A DNA stretch of 47,049 bases from Pelagibacteraceae bacterium AG-390-O04 (GCA_003278065.1 QCHE01000009.1:1-47049); one strand, 5' to 3'. Shown: positions 9,708 through 18,756, counted from the stretch's first letter. Notes: generated from the letters alone by a model not told the origin. Numbers and translations are program-made.

Positions 9708-10715
9708 ATGGATATTGCAATAGTTGGTGCGACAGGAAACGTTGGTAGAAAAACATTAGAAGTTCTTGAAAAAAAAGATCTTTTTATTGATAATCTATAT
9801 TTGGTTGCATCATCTAAAAGTGTAGGAAAAAAAATTAATTTTAAAGGTGTGGATTATAAAATTCATGATTTAGAAAGCTTTGATTTTTCTAAAGTAAAAG
9901 TTTGTTTTTTTGCTGCAGGTGGAAAAATTTCAGAAAAATTTGCTGAAAAAGCTTCAAAAAATTGTTTAGTAATAGACAACTCAAGTTATTTTAGGATGGA
10001 TCCAGAGGTTCCTTTAATAGTACCTCAAGTTAATTCTGAAGATTTAAAAAATATAAAGAAAAATATTATAGCAAATCCAAACTGTTCAACTGCACAATTA
10101 GTAATTGCTCTTAAACCTTTGCATGATTTGTTTTCAATTAAAAGAATAGTTGTATCAACTTATCAGTCAGTTTCAGGGGGTGGCAAAGCTTCTATGGATG
10201 AATTAATTGAACAGACAAAATTAGTATTAGATGGAAAAAAAGTTAAGTCTAAAAATTTTACAAAACAAATAGCATTTAATGCAATTCCCCAAATAGATAT
10301 ATTTTCAAATGATGGATATACTAAAGAGGAAATTAAAATGACCAATGAAACAAAAAAAATTTTAGATGATAAAATAGATTTAACAGCTACTTGTGTAAGA
10401 CTGCCTATTTCTGTATCACACTCAGAATCTGTTAATATTGAATTTGAAAAACCATTTTCAATAGAAGAGGTAAGAAAAGCTTTAGATAATTCAGAAGGAT
10501 GTAAAGTAATTGATGAAAGAGCTGATGGAGGTTATTCAACTCCAATTGAAGCTGAGGGAAAAAATGAAACATTTATTTCAAGGATAAGAGAAGATAAAAC
10601 TATAAAAAATGGATTAAACTTATGGATTGTTTCAGATAATCTTCTAAGAGGAGCAGCTTTAAATTCTGTAGAAATTGCAGAAACACTAATTAAAAATAAT
10701 TTTTATGGAAAGTAA
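9708..10715 (+). CDS. asd: Aspartate-semialdehyde dehydrogenase
   Basis: Asd reduces aspartyl phosphate to aspartate semialdehyde with NADPH, the branch point to lysine, diaminopimelate, threonine and methionine. The 335-residue protein opens with the NADP-binding AIVGATGNVGR motif, has the active cysteine C126 in NPNCSTAQ and the substrate-binding segment around SVSHSESVNIEFE. It is separated from dmdA by 15 bases, and its last 11 bases overlap the sdhC start. In many alphaproteobacteria asd also sits close to leuB and sdh genes, so the DMSP genes look inserted into an older neighbourhood (inference). Confidence 0.96.
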   Translation: MDIAIVGATGNVGRKTLEVLEKKDLFIDNLYLVASSKSVGKKINFKGVDYKIHDLESFDFSKVKVCFFAAGGKISEKFAEKASKNCLVIDNSSYFRMDPEVPLIVPQVNSEDLKNIKKNIIANPNCSTAQLVIALKPLHDLFSIKRIVVSTYQSVSGGGKASMDELIEQTKLVLDGKKVKSKNFTKQIAFNAIPQIDIFSNDGYTKEEIKMTNETKKILDDKIDLTATCVRLPISVSHSESVNIEFEKPFSIEEVRKALDNSEGCKVIDERADGGYSTPIEAEGKNETFISRIREDKTIKNGLNLWIVSDNLLRGAALNSVEIAETLIKNNFYGK

Positions 10716-11088
10716 AACACCTTTATCTCCACACATTCAAATTTACAAATGGCACATTTCTTCATTAGTTTCTATCTGCCATAGAATAACAGGTATAATC
10801 AATATAATATTAATTACATTAATTTGTTTATGGTCTTCATTACTTTTATTCGGTGAAAGTAGTTATGGAAATATAAATTTTTTTTTTAACTCATTTATAG
10901 GAAAATTTTTTATTTTAAGTATTACTTGGTCTTTTTCTTTTCAGGTATTAAGTGAAATAAGACATTTGGTTATGGACTTTGGGTATGGATTTGAAATTAA
11001 AACAACAAAAATAACAGGATTAATTGTTATATTTGGATCATTAATATTAACTGTTGTTTTTTATTTAATAGGAAAAAATTTTTTTTAA
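10705..11088 (+). CDS. sdhC: Succinate dehydrogenase cytochrome b556 subunit SdhC (heme-ligand histidine replaced)
   Basis: SdhC is one of two membrane anchors of complex II and helps form the ubiquinone site. The 127-residue protein has three hydrophobic helices (about 18-48, 64-84, 103-125). The quinone-site signature is kept: S23 and R27 in SICHRITG align with E. coli S27 and R31. The IRHLVMDFGYG segment aligns with E. coli IRHMMMDFGY. Seven residues before its histidine, where E. coli has the heme b ligand H84, this protein has Q80 (CAG at 10942-10944). The gene overlaps asd by 11 bases and is followed one base later by sdhD. Family assignment is firm; the heme ligand loss is read directly. 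Confidence 0.93.
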   Translation: MESKTPLSPHIQIYKWHISSLVSICHRITGIINIILITLICLWSSLLLFGESSYGNINFFFNSFIGKFFILSITWSFSFQVLSEIRHLVMDFGYGFEIKTTKITGLIVIFGSLILTVVFYLIGKNFF

Positions 11089-11089
11089 G

Positions 11090-11413
11090 ATGATAAACGC
11101 AACAAAAAAATGGATCTTTTTAAAAATTAGTGGAGCAACATTAATACCTTTTATGTTGTGGTTTATTATAAATCTAATTAACTTTTATGACCAAGGATAT
11201 TCTGAAGTTGTAAAATTTTTTACAAATTCATCATCTAAGTTTTTATTTAGCGTATTTATTATTAATGCATATTTTTTTTCAGCTTTGAGTATCAGTGAGG
11301 TTTTTGAAGATTATATAGCAAATGATAAAATCAAAAATGTCGCAAATAAGCTTTTGTACACTTCAGCAGTGGTAATTCCATTAATTACAATTATATTAAT
11401 TACTAAGTTATGA
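11090..11413 (+). CDS. sdhD: Succinate dehydrogenase membrane anchor SdhD without any histidine
   Basis: SdhD is the second membrane anchor of complex II. The 107-residue protein has three hydrophobic segments (about 10-32, 50-68, 86-106). The quinone-site pair D74-Y75 in FEDYI matches E. coli D82-Y83. Eleven residues before that Asp, where E. coli has the heme ligand H71, there is F63 (TTT at 11276-11278). The whole protein contains no histidine and no cysteine, so it cannot supply the usual heme b ligand or the cysteine alternative described for yeast. Identification rests on position between sdhC and sdhA (4-base overlap with sdhA), length and topology, because primary similarity in this family is low. 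Confidence 0.88.
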   Translation: MINATKKWIFLKISGATLIPFMLWFIINLINFYDQGYSEVVKFFTNSSSKFLFSVFIINAYFFSALSISEVFEDYIANDKIKNVANKLLYTSAVVIPLITIILITKL

Positions 11414-13185
11414 GTTCATATAAAATAATTGATCATGAATATGATGTTGTAGTCTTAGGAGCAGGTGGATCTGGCTTAAGAGCAGCAGTAGGTTTAAGTG
11501 AAGCTGGTCTAAAAACAGCATGCATTTCAAAAGTATTTCCAACAAGGAGTCATACTTCAGCTGCTCAAGGAGGTATCTCTGCAGCACTTGGTAATATGGG
11601 AGAAGATGATTGGCGTTGGCACATGTATGATACTGTTAAAGGAGCCGACTGGTTAGGAGACCAGGATAGTATTGAGTATCTCTGTAAAGAAGCACCAAAA
11701 GCAGTGATCGAATTAGAAAAATACGGTGTTCCATTTAGTAGAACTGAAGATGGAAAAATATATCAAAGACCATTTGGTGGTATGACTAAGAATTATGGAA
11801 ATGGAATTGTTCAAAGAACCTGTGCAGCGGCTGATAGGACAGGTCATGCAATTTTACATACTTTATACGGGCAGGCCTTAAAATATAAAACAGAATTTTT
11901 TATAGAATATTTTGCATTAGATCTTCTAATGAAAGATGGAGAGTGTAAAGGTTTAATAGCATGGAATTTAAATGATGGAACTATTAATAGATTTAGAGCT
12001 CACACAGTAATCATTGCGACAGGTGGATATGGCAAGGTTTATTATTCAGCTACCTCTGCGCATACTTGTACCGGAGATGGAAATGCGATGGTTTTGAGAG
12101 CTGGATTGCCTTTACAAGATATGGAGTTTGTACAATTTCATCCAACAGGAATTTATGGTCACGGTACTTTAATAACAGAAGGAGCAAGAGGTGAAGGAGG
12201 ATATCTAACAAATTCAAAAGGTGAAAGATTCATGGAAAGATATGCTCCAAAAGCAAAAGATTTAGCATCTCGAGATGTAGTGAGCAGATCAATGTCAATC
12301 GAAATTAATGAAGGAAGAGGTTTAGGAAAAGATCAAGATCATGTTCATTTAAACTTAAGTCATTTAGATAAAGAAATTATTGAAAGTAGATTACCTGGTA
12401 TAACTGATGCAGCGAGACTATTTGCAAATGTGGATGTTACCAAAGAACCAATCCCTGTTGTGCCAACAGTCCATTATAATATGGGTGGGATTCCTACAAA
12501 TTATAAGGGAGAAGTGTTAACTGTTAATGGTTCAGAAAAAACTGTCCCTGGGTTAATGGCAATAGGAGAGGCAGCATGCGTTTCAGTACATGGAGCAAAT
12601 AGATTGGGTTCTAATTCTTTAATTGATTTAGTAGTTTTTGGTAGAGCTGCTGCCAAAAGGGCCGCAGAGCTAATTAAACCTGGGACACCACATGAGGAAA
12701 TTAGTGAGACCGAAACACAAAAATGTATTGATAGATTTGATAAGATTAGAAATGCAGATGGTGATACAGGAACTGCTGAATTAAGATTAGCAATGCAAAA
12801 AACAATGCAGTCTAAATGCGCTGTCTTTAGAACAGAAAAAACTCTCAATGAAGGTGTTGAGGAAATAAGAAAAACGTATGATGGATTAGATTCATTATCA
12901 GTTAAAGATAAATCATTAATATTTAATACTGATTTGGTAGAAACTTTAGAGTTCGATAATTTGATTAGACAAGCAGTAGTTACTGTAGACTCTGCATATA
13001 ATAGAAAAGAAAGCAGAGGAGCTCACGCTAGAGAAGATTATCCTAAAAGAGATGATGACAAATTTATGCAACATACACTTGCTTGGTGTGATGGAAAAAA
13101 TACAAAAATAAGTTATAGAGAAGTTCATAAATCTACACTTACTAATGATGTACAATATTTTCCACCTCAAGAGAGAGTATATTAA
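11410..13185 (+). CDS. sdhA: Succinate dehydrogenase flavoprotein subunit
   Basis: SdhA oxidises succinate to fumarate with covalently bound FAD on the cytoplasmic face. The 591-residue protein shows the dinucleotide-binding [14 protein letters not shown] motif, H48 in [11 protein letters not shown] as the FAD attachment histidine (E. coli H45), the substrate-binding HPTGIYG and EGARGEGG segments, and the C-terminal [14 protein letters not shown] motif. It overlaps sdhD by 4 bases and shares one base with sdhB (TAATG), so sdhCDAB is one translationally coupled unit. Confidence 0.98.
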   Translation: MSSYKIIDHEYDVVVLGAGGSGLRAAVGLSEAGLKTACISKVFPTRSHTSAAQGGISAALGNMGEDDWRWHMYDTVKGADWLGDQDSIEYLCKEAPKAVIELEKYGVPFSRTEDGKIYQRPFGGMTKNYGNGIVQRTCAAADRTGHAILHTLYGQALKYKTEFFIEYFALDLLMKDGECKGLIAWNLNDGTINRFRAHTVIIATGGYGKVYYSATSAHTCTGDGNAMVLRAGLPLQDMEFVQFHPTGIYGHGTLITEGARGEGGYLTNSKGERFMERYAPKAKDLASRDVVSRSMSIEINEGRGLGKDQDHVHLNLSHLDKEIIESRLPGITDAARLFANVDVTKEPIPVVPTVHYNMGGIPTNYKGEVLTVNGSEKTVPGLMAIGEAACVSVHGANRLGSNSLIDLVVFGRAAAKRAAELIKPGTPHEEISETETQKCIDRFDKIRNADGDTGTAELRLAMQKTMQSKCAVFRTEKTLNEGVEEIRKTYDGLDSLSVKDKSLIFNTDLVETLEFDNLIRQAVVTVDSAYNRKESRGAHAREDYPKRDDDKFMQHTLAWCDGKNTKISYREVHKSTLTNDVQYFPPQERVY

Positions 13186-13964
13186 TGGTTCAGATTAATT
13201 TACCTGAAAATTCTAAAACTAAAAAAGGTAAGTATTTCAAAGATAAAACTGGTTCAAAAAATCTTAGAAAAGTAAATATTTATAGGTGGGATCCTTCAAT
13301 AGGCGAAAATCCTAGAATAGATACATATGAAGTCGATATGGATAATTGTCCATCAAAAGTTTTGGATATCTTAAATAAAATCAAAAATGAAATTGATCCT
13401 ACAATTGCCTATAGAAGATCTTGTGCTCATGGCGTATGTGGTTCTTGCGCAATGAATATGGGTGGTAAAAATGGCTTAGCTTGCACCACATCTCATGCTG
13501 AAATAGATGGTGATATAGATATTTATCCACTACCTCATTTAAAAGTTAAAAAAGATTTAATTGGAGATTTGGATGGATTGTACAAACAATATCAATCAAT
13601 TGAACCTTGGTTGAAGTCAAGTTCAAATTCTGAAACTACTGAAATAATACAATCTAAACAAGATAGAGCAAAATTAGATGGTGCTTACGAATGTATTATG
13701 TGCGCATGTTGTTCAACATCATGCCCAAGTTATTGGTGGAATGGTGATAAATATTTAGGACCAGCAGTCTTACTACAAGCTTATAGATGGATTATAGATA
13801 GTAGAGATGAAGAAAGAAAATCTAGATTGAAAAAAGTTGCTGATGAATTAAAATTATATAGATGTCATACTATTTTAAATTGTACTAGTGCATGCCCAAA
13901 AGGTTTGAATCCAGCAAAAGCAATTGCTGAAATCAAAAAAATGTTAGCAACATCTAATCTTTAA
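13185..13964 (+). CDS. sdhB: Succinate dehydrogenase iron-sulfur subunit
   Basis: SdhB carries electrons from FAD to quinone through three clusters. The 259-residue protein has the [2Fe-2S] motif [13 protein letters not shown], the [4Fe-4S] and [3Fe-4S] cysteines in [16 protein letters not shown], and the last cluster motif [13 protein letters not shown]. The tryptophan pair of the quinone site (YWW) and the histidine in YRCHTILNC are kept, so the quinone pocket looks functional even though heme ligands in SdhC and SdhD are lost. The 3' end overlaps the convergent IclR-type gene by 11 bases. Confidence 0.98.
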   Translation: MVQINLPENSKTKKGKYFKDKTGSKNLRKVNIYRWDPSIGENPRIDTYEVDMDNCPSKVLDILNKIKNEIDPTIAYRRSCAHGVCGSCAMNMGGKNGLACTTSHAEIDGDIDIYPLPHLKVKKDLIGDLDGLYKQYQSIEPWLKSSSNSETTEIIQSKQDRAKLDGAYECIMCACCSTSCPSYWWNGDKYLGPAVLLQAYRWIIDSRDEERKSRLKKVADELKLYRCHTILNCTSACPKGLNPAKAIAEIKKMLATSNL

Positions 13965-14715
13965 ATAAAACTTTTTTTAGATTATTCGCAGAAGTAAGCA
14001 TAATTGGAAGAATTTTTTTTAGATCATTTATATCTTTTCTACTTTTTGCTGTATGAGTAGATAAACAAAAACATAATTCTTTATTTGTATTAAATATTGG
14101 AACAGAAATACCAGCCATTCCATTAAACCATTCTTCATCATCAAAAGCATAACCTTGGTTCTTAATTTTTTTTAATTCTTTTTTAAAGTCTAAAATATCT
14201 GTTATTGTGTTTTTTGCAGTTTTAGGAGTTTTTATATTTTTGAAAATTTGGATTACTTTATCTTCTACTATAGAAGATAAATATAATTTTCCTGATGCAG
14301 AAGCATGTAAAGGAAGATGATCCCCAGCCTCTAAATTTATTTGCATTGGCCAATGAAATTCAATTCTATCAAAATAAACAAGTTTAGTTCCTATTGGAAT
14401 CGACAAGCTAACTGTTTCTTCTATATCATTAGTCAATTTTCTTAAATATGATCTCCTTAAAGTAAAGTTTGGTTCATAGGGCAAACTTTTTAAAATGATA
14501 TTTCTAATTTTTGGACCAGGTAAATATTTTTTTGAACTACTTGCTACTAAATATTTTTCTTCACATAATGTTTCTATATGTCGATAAATTGTTGGTAATG
14601 GTATTTTTAATTTATGAGAAACTTTTTTAGCTGTAAAGTTGTTAGGATCAATTATAATTTCTTCTAGTATATTTAAAATTCTTCTAGGAGATGTTCTACT
14701 ATTTATATCTTTCAT
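13954..14715 (-). CDS. IclR-family transcriptional regulator
   Basis: This 253-residue protein has an N-terminal winged helix-turn-helix (about residues 10-60, with [15 protein letters not shown] as recognition region) and a C-terminal IclR effector domain including [11 protein letters not shown] near 140 and [11 protein letters not shown] near 205. IclR-family proteins bind small acids and control nearby catabolic genes. It lies 25 bases downstream of mmsA on the same strand and is probably co-transcribed with it, so it is the natural candidate to control mmsA and the divergent ADH/TRAP genes, perhaps through the palindrome at 16283. The effector is not known. Its end overlaps sdhB, which is convergent. 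Confidence 0.9.
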   Translation of the reverse strand: MKDINSRTSPRRILNILEEIIIDPNNFTAKKVSHKLKIPLPTIYRHIETLCEEKYLVASSSKKYLPGPKIRNIILKSLPYEPNFTLRRSYLRKLTNDIEETVSLSIPIGTKLVYFDRIEFHWPMQINLEAGDHLPLHASASGKLYLSSIVEDKVIQIFKNIKTPKTAKNTITDILDFKKELKKIKNQGYAFDDEEWFNGMAGISVPIFNTNKELCFCLSTHTAKSRKDINDLKKILPIMLTSANNLKKVLFKD

Positions 14716-14740
14716 TTATAGTTAAATTTTAAATAAAAAT

Positions 14741-16234
14741 TTAAGATAAAACTGGTATGGTAAATTCTGGACCAGCGTTATCTTCGCCCCAAGTCACTGT
14801 TGCAGTTTTAAGCTTAGTATAAAATCTCACACCCTCAGGTCCATGCATTGAGTGATCACCAAATAAAGATCGTTTCCATCCACCAAAACTGTGATATGCA
14901 ACAGGTACAGGGATTGGTACGTTTACTCCAATCATTCCAATTTTTGCATTTTCAGTAAAATGTTTTGCAATGTTTCCACTTTTTGTAAAAACAGCAGCAC
15001 CATTTCCAAGCTCATGATCATTAACTAAATTCAATGCTTCTTCATAAGTGTCAGTAGTCACCATGCTTAAGACGGGGCCAAAAATTTCTTCTTTGTAAAT
15101 TTTCATTTCAGGTTTCACATCATCAAAGATAGTTGGTCCTACAAAATAACCATTTTCATAGCCTTGTTTTTTAAAATTTCTTCCGTCTGTTAGTAGTTTG
15201 GCACCCTCTTTTTCTCCAATATCAATGTATCCTTTAACTTTTTCAAAATGTGTTTTATTATTTAAAGGACCAAAATCACTTTTTTCATCTGTATAAGGGC
15301 CAACATTTAATTTTGCAGTTTCTTCTAATAATTTTGTTTTAATTTTTTCTTTTGTTTGTTTACCCACACAAACAGCAACTGAAATCGCCATACATCTCTC
15401 ACCTGCTGAACCAAAAGCTGATCCTATTATTGCGTCAGTTGTTTTATTAACATCAGCATCTGGCATGATTACCATATGATTTTTTGCGCCACCAAGTGCT
15501 TGCACTCTTTTATTATTTTTTGTTCCAGTATGATAAACATATTCAGCAATTGGAGTAGATCCAACAAAACTTATTGCTTGTACAGTCTTGTTTTCTAGTA
15601 ATGTATCTACAGCCTCCTTATCACCATTAACAACATTTAAAACACCAGCTGGTAATCCAGCTTCAATTGCTAATTCAGCTAATCTTATCGGACAGCTTGG
15701 ATCTTTTTCAGATGGTTTTAAAACAAAAGTATTCCCACAAGCTATCGAAACTGGATACATCCACATAGGAACCATTGCTGGAAAATTAAATGGAGTAATA
15801 CCTGCACAAACTCCTAATGGTTGTCTTAAAGTATGTGAGTCAACATTTGTTCCAACGTTTGTGGAATGATCGCCTTTTAATGAGTCTGTAATTCCAGTTG
15901 CATATTCAACAACTTCAATACCCCTTTGTACAGAACCTTTTGCATCTGGGATAGTTTTTCCATGTTGTTCTGAAACCAAAACAGCCAGTTCTTCCATATT
16001 TTTTATAAGTAAATCTTTATATTTTGATAAAATTCTTGCTCTATTTATCGGTGTAGTTTTTGACCATTTTAAAAATGCTTTAGCAGAGCTTTCAATTGCC
16101 ATTTCTACAGTTGCTTTGCTCGCTAATTCAACCTCAGCAATTTGTTCACCAATAGCAGGATTAAAAATTGGACCTTTCCTTGATTTTTTATCGCTGTAAA
16201 TTTTTCCGTCAATAAAGTGGTTAACTGTTTTCAT
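14741..16234 (-). CDS. mmsA: Methylmalonate/malonate-semialdehyde dehydrogenase (CoA-acylating)
   Basis: MmsA converts malonate semialdehyde to acetyl-CoA, or methylmalonate semialdehyde to propionyl-CoA, releasing CO2 and making NADH. The 497-residue length is typical. Seen: the NAD-binding FVGSTPIAEYVY region (about 223-234), the MmsA-type GGAKNHMVIMPDAD segment (249-261), which lacks the general-base glutamate of hydrolytic aldehyde dehydrogenases, and the catalytic C281 in GSAGERCMA. The C-terminal GPEGVRFYTKLKT motif also fits MmsA. It may serve valine, inositol, beta-alanine or acrylate/3-hydroxypropionate breakdown. An extended -10 promoter lies just upstream (16258-16284). A short open frame on the opposite strand at 15588-15869 is a by-product. 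Confidence 0.94.
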   Translation of the reverse strand: MKTVNHFIDGKIYSDKKSRKGPIFNPAIGEQIAEVELASKATVEMAIESSAKAFLKWSKTTPINRARILSKYKDLLIKNMEELAVLVSEQHGKTIPDAKGSVQRGIEVVEYATGITDSLKGDHSTNVGTNVDSHTLRQPLGVCAGITPFNFPAMVPMWMYPVSIACGNTFVLKPSEKDPSCPIRLAELAIEAGLPAGVLNVVNGDKEAVDTLLENKTVQAISFVGSTPIAEYVYHTGTKNNKRVQALGGAKNHMVIMPDADVNKTTDAIIGSAFGSAGERCMAISVAVCVGKQTKEKIKTKLLEETAKLNVGPYTDEKSDFGPLNNKTHFEKVKGYIDIGEKEGAKLLTDGRNFKKQGYENGYFVGPTIFDDVKPEMKIYKEEIFGPVLSMVTTDTYEEALNLVNDHELGNGAAVFTKSGNIAKHFTENAKIGMIGVNVPIPVPVAYHSFGGWKRSLFGDHSMHGPEGVRFYTKLKTATVTWGEDNAGPEFTIPVLS

Positions 16235-16257
16235 TATAAAATATTTTTATAAATAAA

Positions 16258-16284
16258 AGTATAGCAGGTTTTTTTTGATTGCAA
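16258..16284 (-). promoter_or_regulatory. Probable extended -10 promoter of mmsA-iclR
   Basis: Read on the minus strand, TTGCAA (16279-16284) and TATACT (16258-16263) are separated by 15 bases, and TG stands one base upstream of the -10 (TGCTATACT), the extended -10 arrangement that tolerates a poor or badly spaced -35. Transcription would begin near 16251, about 16 bases before the mmsA ATG. Inferred from consensus only. Confidence 0.55.
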
Positions 16285-16292
16285 TACGTATT
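16283..16292. promoter_or_regulatory. Perfect 10-bp palindrome, candidate operator for the IclR-type regulator
   Basis: AATACGTATT is a perfect palindrome that touches the -35 of the mmsA promoter and lies about 43 bases upstream of the candidate ADH -35. IclR-family regulators usually bind short palindromes near their target promoters. The placement in the only sizeable divergent region of the module is suggestive, but one palindrome in AT-rich DNA is weak evidence. Confidence 0.35.
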
Positions 16293-16334
16293 CCTTAAAT
16301 GAGAAAAATATTATCAATTAAAGAATATATGCTG

Positions 16335-16364
16335 TTGACTCCTAATTTTACATAAGTTTAGATT
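16335..16364 (+). promoter_or_regulatory. Candidate promoter of the alcohol dehydrogenase/TRAP genes
   Basis: A good -35 hexamer TTGACT (16335-16340) is followed after 18 bases by TAGATT (16359-16364), a 4-of-6 match to the -10 consensus. Transcription would begin about 20 bases before the ADH start. The -10 is poor, so activation by a regulator is plausible. Confidence 0.4.
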
Positions 16365-16388
16365 AGAGTAATAAAAAGAGGGGTCAGT

Positions 16389-17570
16389 TTGATTAAAAGA
16401 GAAAATGTCCGTATATGTGTGCCAAGATATATGCAGATTGGCAAAGGTAGCTTAAATCAACTTCCAGAAATTATTAAAACCTTAGAGCCAATAAAATCTT
16501 TCTTAATTGTAACAGATAAACAAATGGTTGAATTTGGTTATGTAAAAAAACTTCAAGGAATTTTGAATAAAGCTGGTTTAAATTCTAATGTTTTTGATGA
16601 TACAATCCCAGATCCAACAGATACTGTAGTCTTAAATGGAATTAATCATTTAGAAAAATTTAAAAATGAAGCTGTAATAGGTTTTGGAGGTGGTAGCCCA
16701 ATAGATACTGCTAAAGCAATTGCTGCTATGGCAAAGCATAGCAAAAACATTCAAGACTATAAACCACCATCAACTTTTGATAAACAGGGCTTACCAATTA
16801 TTGCTATACCCACAACAGCCGGAACAGGCTCAGAGGTTACTCATCATTCAGTAATTATAGACTCAAAAAATAATGAAAAAATTTCATGTAGAGGCGAGGG
16901 ATTCGTTCCAACGTGTGCAATTGTTGATTATGATTTGACTTTATCAAAACCGAGAAGATTAACTATTGATAGTGCTATCGATACTTTAACTCATGGAATA
17001 GAAGCATACGTCAGTAAAAAAGCTACATTATTTTCAGATAGAATGGCTTTAGATACAATTAGGCTTGTAACAAAAAATATCTATGCAGTTGATAAGGATC
17101 CTAAAGACTTGAAAGCAAGAGAGGGATTAATGCTTGCTGCAACTTTAGGGGGTCTGGCATTTTCAAATGCATCAATATGCTTGGTCCATGGAATGAGTAG
17201 ACCATTAGGAAGTAATTTTAAGGTACCTCATGGATTAAGTAATGCAATGTTATTACCAACCATAACAGAATATTCTATTGATCATGCTAAAAGAAGATAT
17301 GCTGATTGTAGTAAGGCTGGAAATTTCTCATTACCAGACGATGATGATGATACTGCATGTGAAAAATTGATTAAAGGTCTTTACAAAATGAATAAAGATT
17401 TTGATGTACCATCTATGAAAAAATTTGGTATCGATGAAAAAAATTTTGAGGAAATGTTAGAAAATATGGCGACTGATGCTGAAATTTCAGGTGCGCCAAA
17501 CCTCAATCCAAGAGTGCCTTCCATAAATGAAATGATTGATCTTTATGGAAAAGCATGGAGAGCATTCTAA
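16389..17570 (+). CDS. Iron-containing alcohol dehydrogenase
   Basis: This 393-residue protein belongs to the type III (Fe-dependent) NAD(P) alcohol dehydrogenases. Metal ligands D198, H202, H267 and H281 have the spacing seen in FucO (D196, H200, H263, H277), and the nucleotide loop GFGGGSPIDTAKA is at 98-110. The start is TTG at 16389, supported by a strong GAGGGG ribosome site five bases upstream. The substrate is not identifiable from sequence: the family covers short alcohols, hydroxy acids and sulfoacetaldehyde reductase-like enzymes. Divergent mmsA and downstream TRAP genes point to a hydroxy acid such as 3-hydroxypropionate that yields a semialdehyde, which is an inference. Confidence 0.9.
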   Translation: MIKRENVRICVPRYMQIGKGSLNQLPEIIKTLEPIKSFLIVTDKQMVEFGYVKKLQGILNKAGLNSNVFDDTIPDPTDTVVLNGINHLEKFKNEAVIGFGGGSPIDTAKAIAAMAKHSKNIQDYKPPSTFDKQGLPIIAIPTTAGTGSEVTHHSVIIDSKNNEKISCRGEGFVPTCAIVDYDLTLSKPRRLTIDSAIDTLTHGIEAYVSKKATLFSDRMALDTIRLVTKNIYAVDKDPKDLKAREGLMLAATLGGLAFSNASICLVHGMSRPLGSNFKVPHGLSNAMLLPTITEYSIDHAKRRYADCSKAGNFSLPDDDDDTACEKLIKGLYKMNKDFDVPSMKKFGIDEKNFEEMLENMATDAEISGAPNLNPRVPSINEMIDLYGKAWRAF

Positions 17571-17572
17571 AA

Positions 17573-17608
17573 TGAGTTGGGAATGTTCTTTGTTTTTAAA
17601 ACAACTCA
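17573..17608 (+). repeat. Nested inverted repeats before dctP
   Basis: TGAGTTG (17573-17579) and CAACTCA (17602-17608) form a perfect 7-bp inverted repeat. Overlapping its right arm is TTGTTTTTAAAACAA (17590-17604), symmetric about its centre. The pair ends 16 bases before the dctP ATG. It may be an operator or a 5' stabilising hairpin; chance is possible in such AT-rich DNA. Confidence 0.35.
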
Positions 17609-17624
17609 AAACAGAAGGGGTAAA

Positions 17625-18689
17625 ATGAAAAAACTAATAAAAACATCTATTAGTTTTTTTGCTGTATTTGCTTTAATGATAACTTTTTCATTACAACAAG
17701 TTACTGCAGCAGAAAAAATAAGATGGAAAGTACAATCTACTTTTAATACTGGTTGGCCAGCACTAGGAGATCCTGTTGCTCGTTTATCAGACACATTAGA
17801 TAGAGCGACTGATGGTAGAATTAAATTAAAGGTTTATGAACCTGGAAAAATACTTCCACCATTAGAAATTTCACCTTCAATTAGTAAAGGTGACTTGCCT
17901 GCAGCTTACAACTACATGGCTTATGACCAAGGAAGAATACCAGCTGCTGTATTATTTGCAGCTGTGCCATTTGGAATGGAACCATGGGAATATGCTGCTT
18001 GGTGGTTTGAAGGAGAAGGCGCTAAGTTAGCTAATGAGATTTACAACAAACAAAATATTCAAGTTTTGTTATGTAGTACAATTGGACCTGAAACTGCTGG
18101 TTGGTATAGAAATCCTATAACTAGCCTGGGAGATCTTAAAGGTTTAAAAATTCGTTTCTCAGGATTAGGAGGAATGGTTTTAAATGAAATAGGAGCTTCA
18201 GCTACTTTAATGGCTGGTGGAGAAATTTTTGCTGCTCTAGAAAAAGGAACTCTAGATGCAACTGAATATTCTATGCCTGCTATTGATGAGGTTTTAGGTT
18301 TTCATAAAATCACTAAATTCAACCTGTTCCCAGGTTGGCACCAAGTATCTACTTCGACTCATTTCATGATTAATTTAGATTTATGGAAAAAAATGGGTGC
18401 AGCTGACCAAGCTTTATTCGAAATGGCTTGTACAGCAGCAGCTATGAGAGCAATTACAACTGGTGAATTTTTACAAGGTAAGCAAATCCAAAGCTTTCCA
18501 GGTAAAGGTGTAACAGCTGCTAGATTGCCTGATAGTGTATTGAGAGAACTACAAAAAGTAAGTGCTAGAGTAATGAAAGAAGAGTCTGCTAAAGACGCTG
18601 ACTTTGCAAAAGTATGGGCTTCTCAACAAGCATTCATGAAAGAGTATGATGTTTGGCAAAAATGGGGATATTTGCCTCGAAACTTTTAG
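17625..18689 (+). CDS. dctP: TRAP transporter periplasmic substrate-binding protein (DctP family)
   Basis: This is the periplasmic receptor of a tripartite ATP-independent transporter, which takes up small carboxylates or sulfonates with sodium. I chose the ATG at 17625, preceded by the ribosome site AGAAGGGG, because it opens a clean signal peptide (KK, then a hydrophobic stretch, cleavage probably after VTAA at residue 29); an upstream ATG at 17577 would spoil it. The 354-residue protein has the LKGLKIRFSG segment with the carboxylate-binding arginine and the GGEIFAALEKGTLDATEY segment typical of DctP/TakP-like receptors. The ligand is unknown. It lies between ADH and dctQ in the same direction and is followed by a terminator-like hairpin. 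Confidence 0.93.
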   Translation: MKKLIKTSISFFAVFALMITFSLQQVTAAEKIRWKVQSTFNTGWPALGDPVARLSDTLDRATDGRIKLKVYEPGKILPPLEISPSISKGDLPAAYNYMAYDQGRIPAAVLFAAVPFGMEPWEYAAWWFEGEGAKLANEIYNKQNIQVLLCSTIGPETAGWYRNPITSLGDLKGLKIRFSGLGGMVLNEIGASATLMAGGEIFAALEKGTLDATEYSMPAIDEVLGFHKITKFNLFPGWHQVSTSTHFMINLDLWKKMGAADQALFEMACTAAAMRAITTGEFLQGKQIQSFPGKGVTAARLPDSVLRELQKVSARVMKEESAKDADFAKVWASQQAFMKEYDVWQKWGYLPRNF

Positions 18690-18721
18690 TATTTAATACT
18701 AAAAAAGTTGATTATAATAAT

Positions 18722-18756
18722 AAAAGCGGCCGGTTTTACTGGCTGCTTTTATTTTT
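18722..18756 (+). terminator. Intrinsic terminator or attenuator between dctP and dctQ
   Basis: AAAAGCGGCCGG (18722-18733) pairs over 12 positions, two of them G-U, with CTGGCTGCTTTT (18739-18750) around a TTTTA loop, followed by ATTTTT. This is one of the very few GC-rich hairpins in the window. It would end most transcripts after dctP and leave less mRNA for the membrane subunits, the usual stoichiometry for binding-protein transporters. Confidence 0.8.

Noticed and set aside
12501-12848. 115-codon open frame antisense to sdhA
   Set aside because: No motif, inside conserved sdhA coding sequence.
15588-15869. 93-codon open frame on the plus strand inside mmsA
   Set aside because: Entirely antisense to a conserved aldehyde dehydrogenase; no motif or start signal.
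17577-17624. Upstream ATG for dctP
   Set aside because: Would put 16 hydrophilic residues before the signal peptide; the ATG at 17625 has a strong ribosome site.
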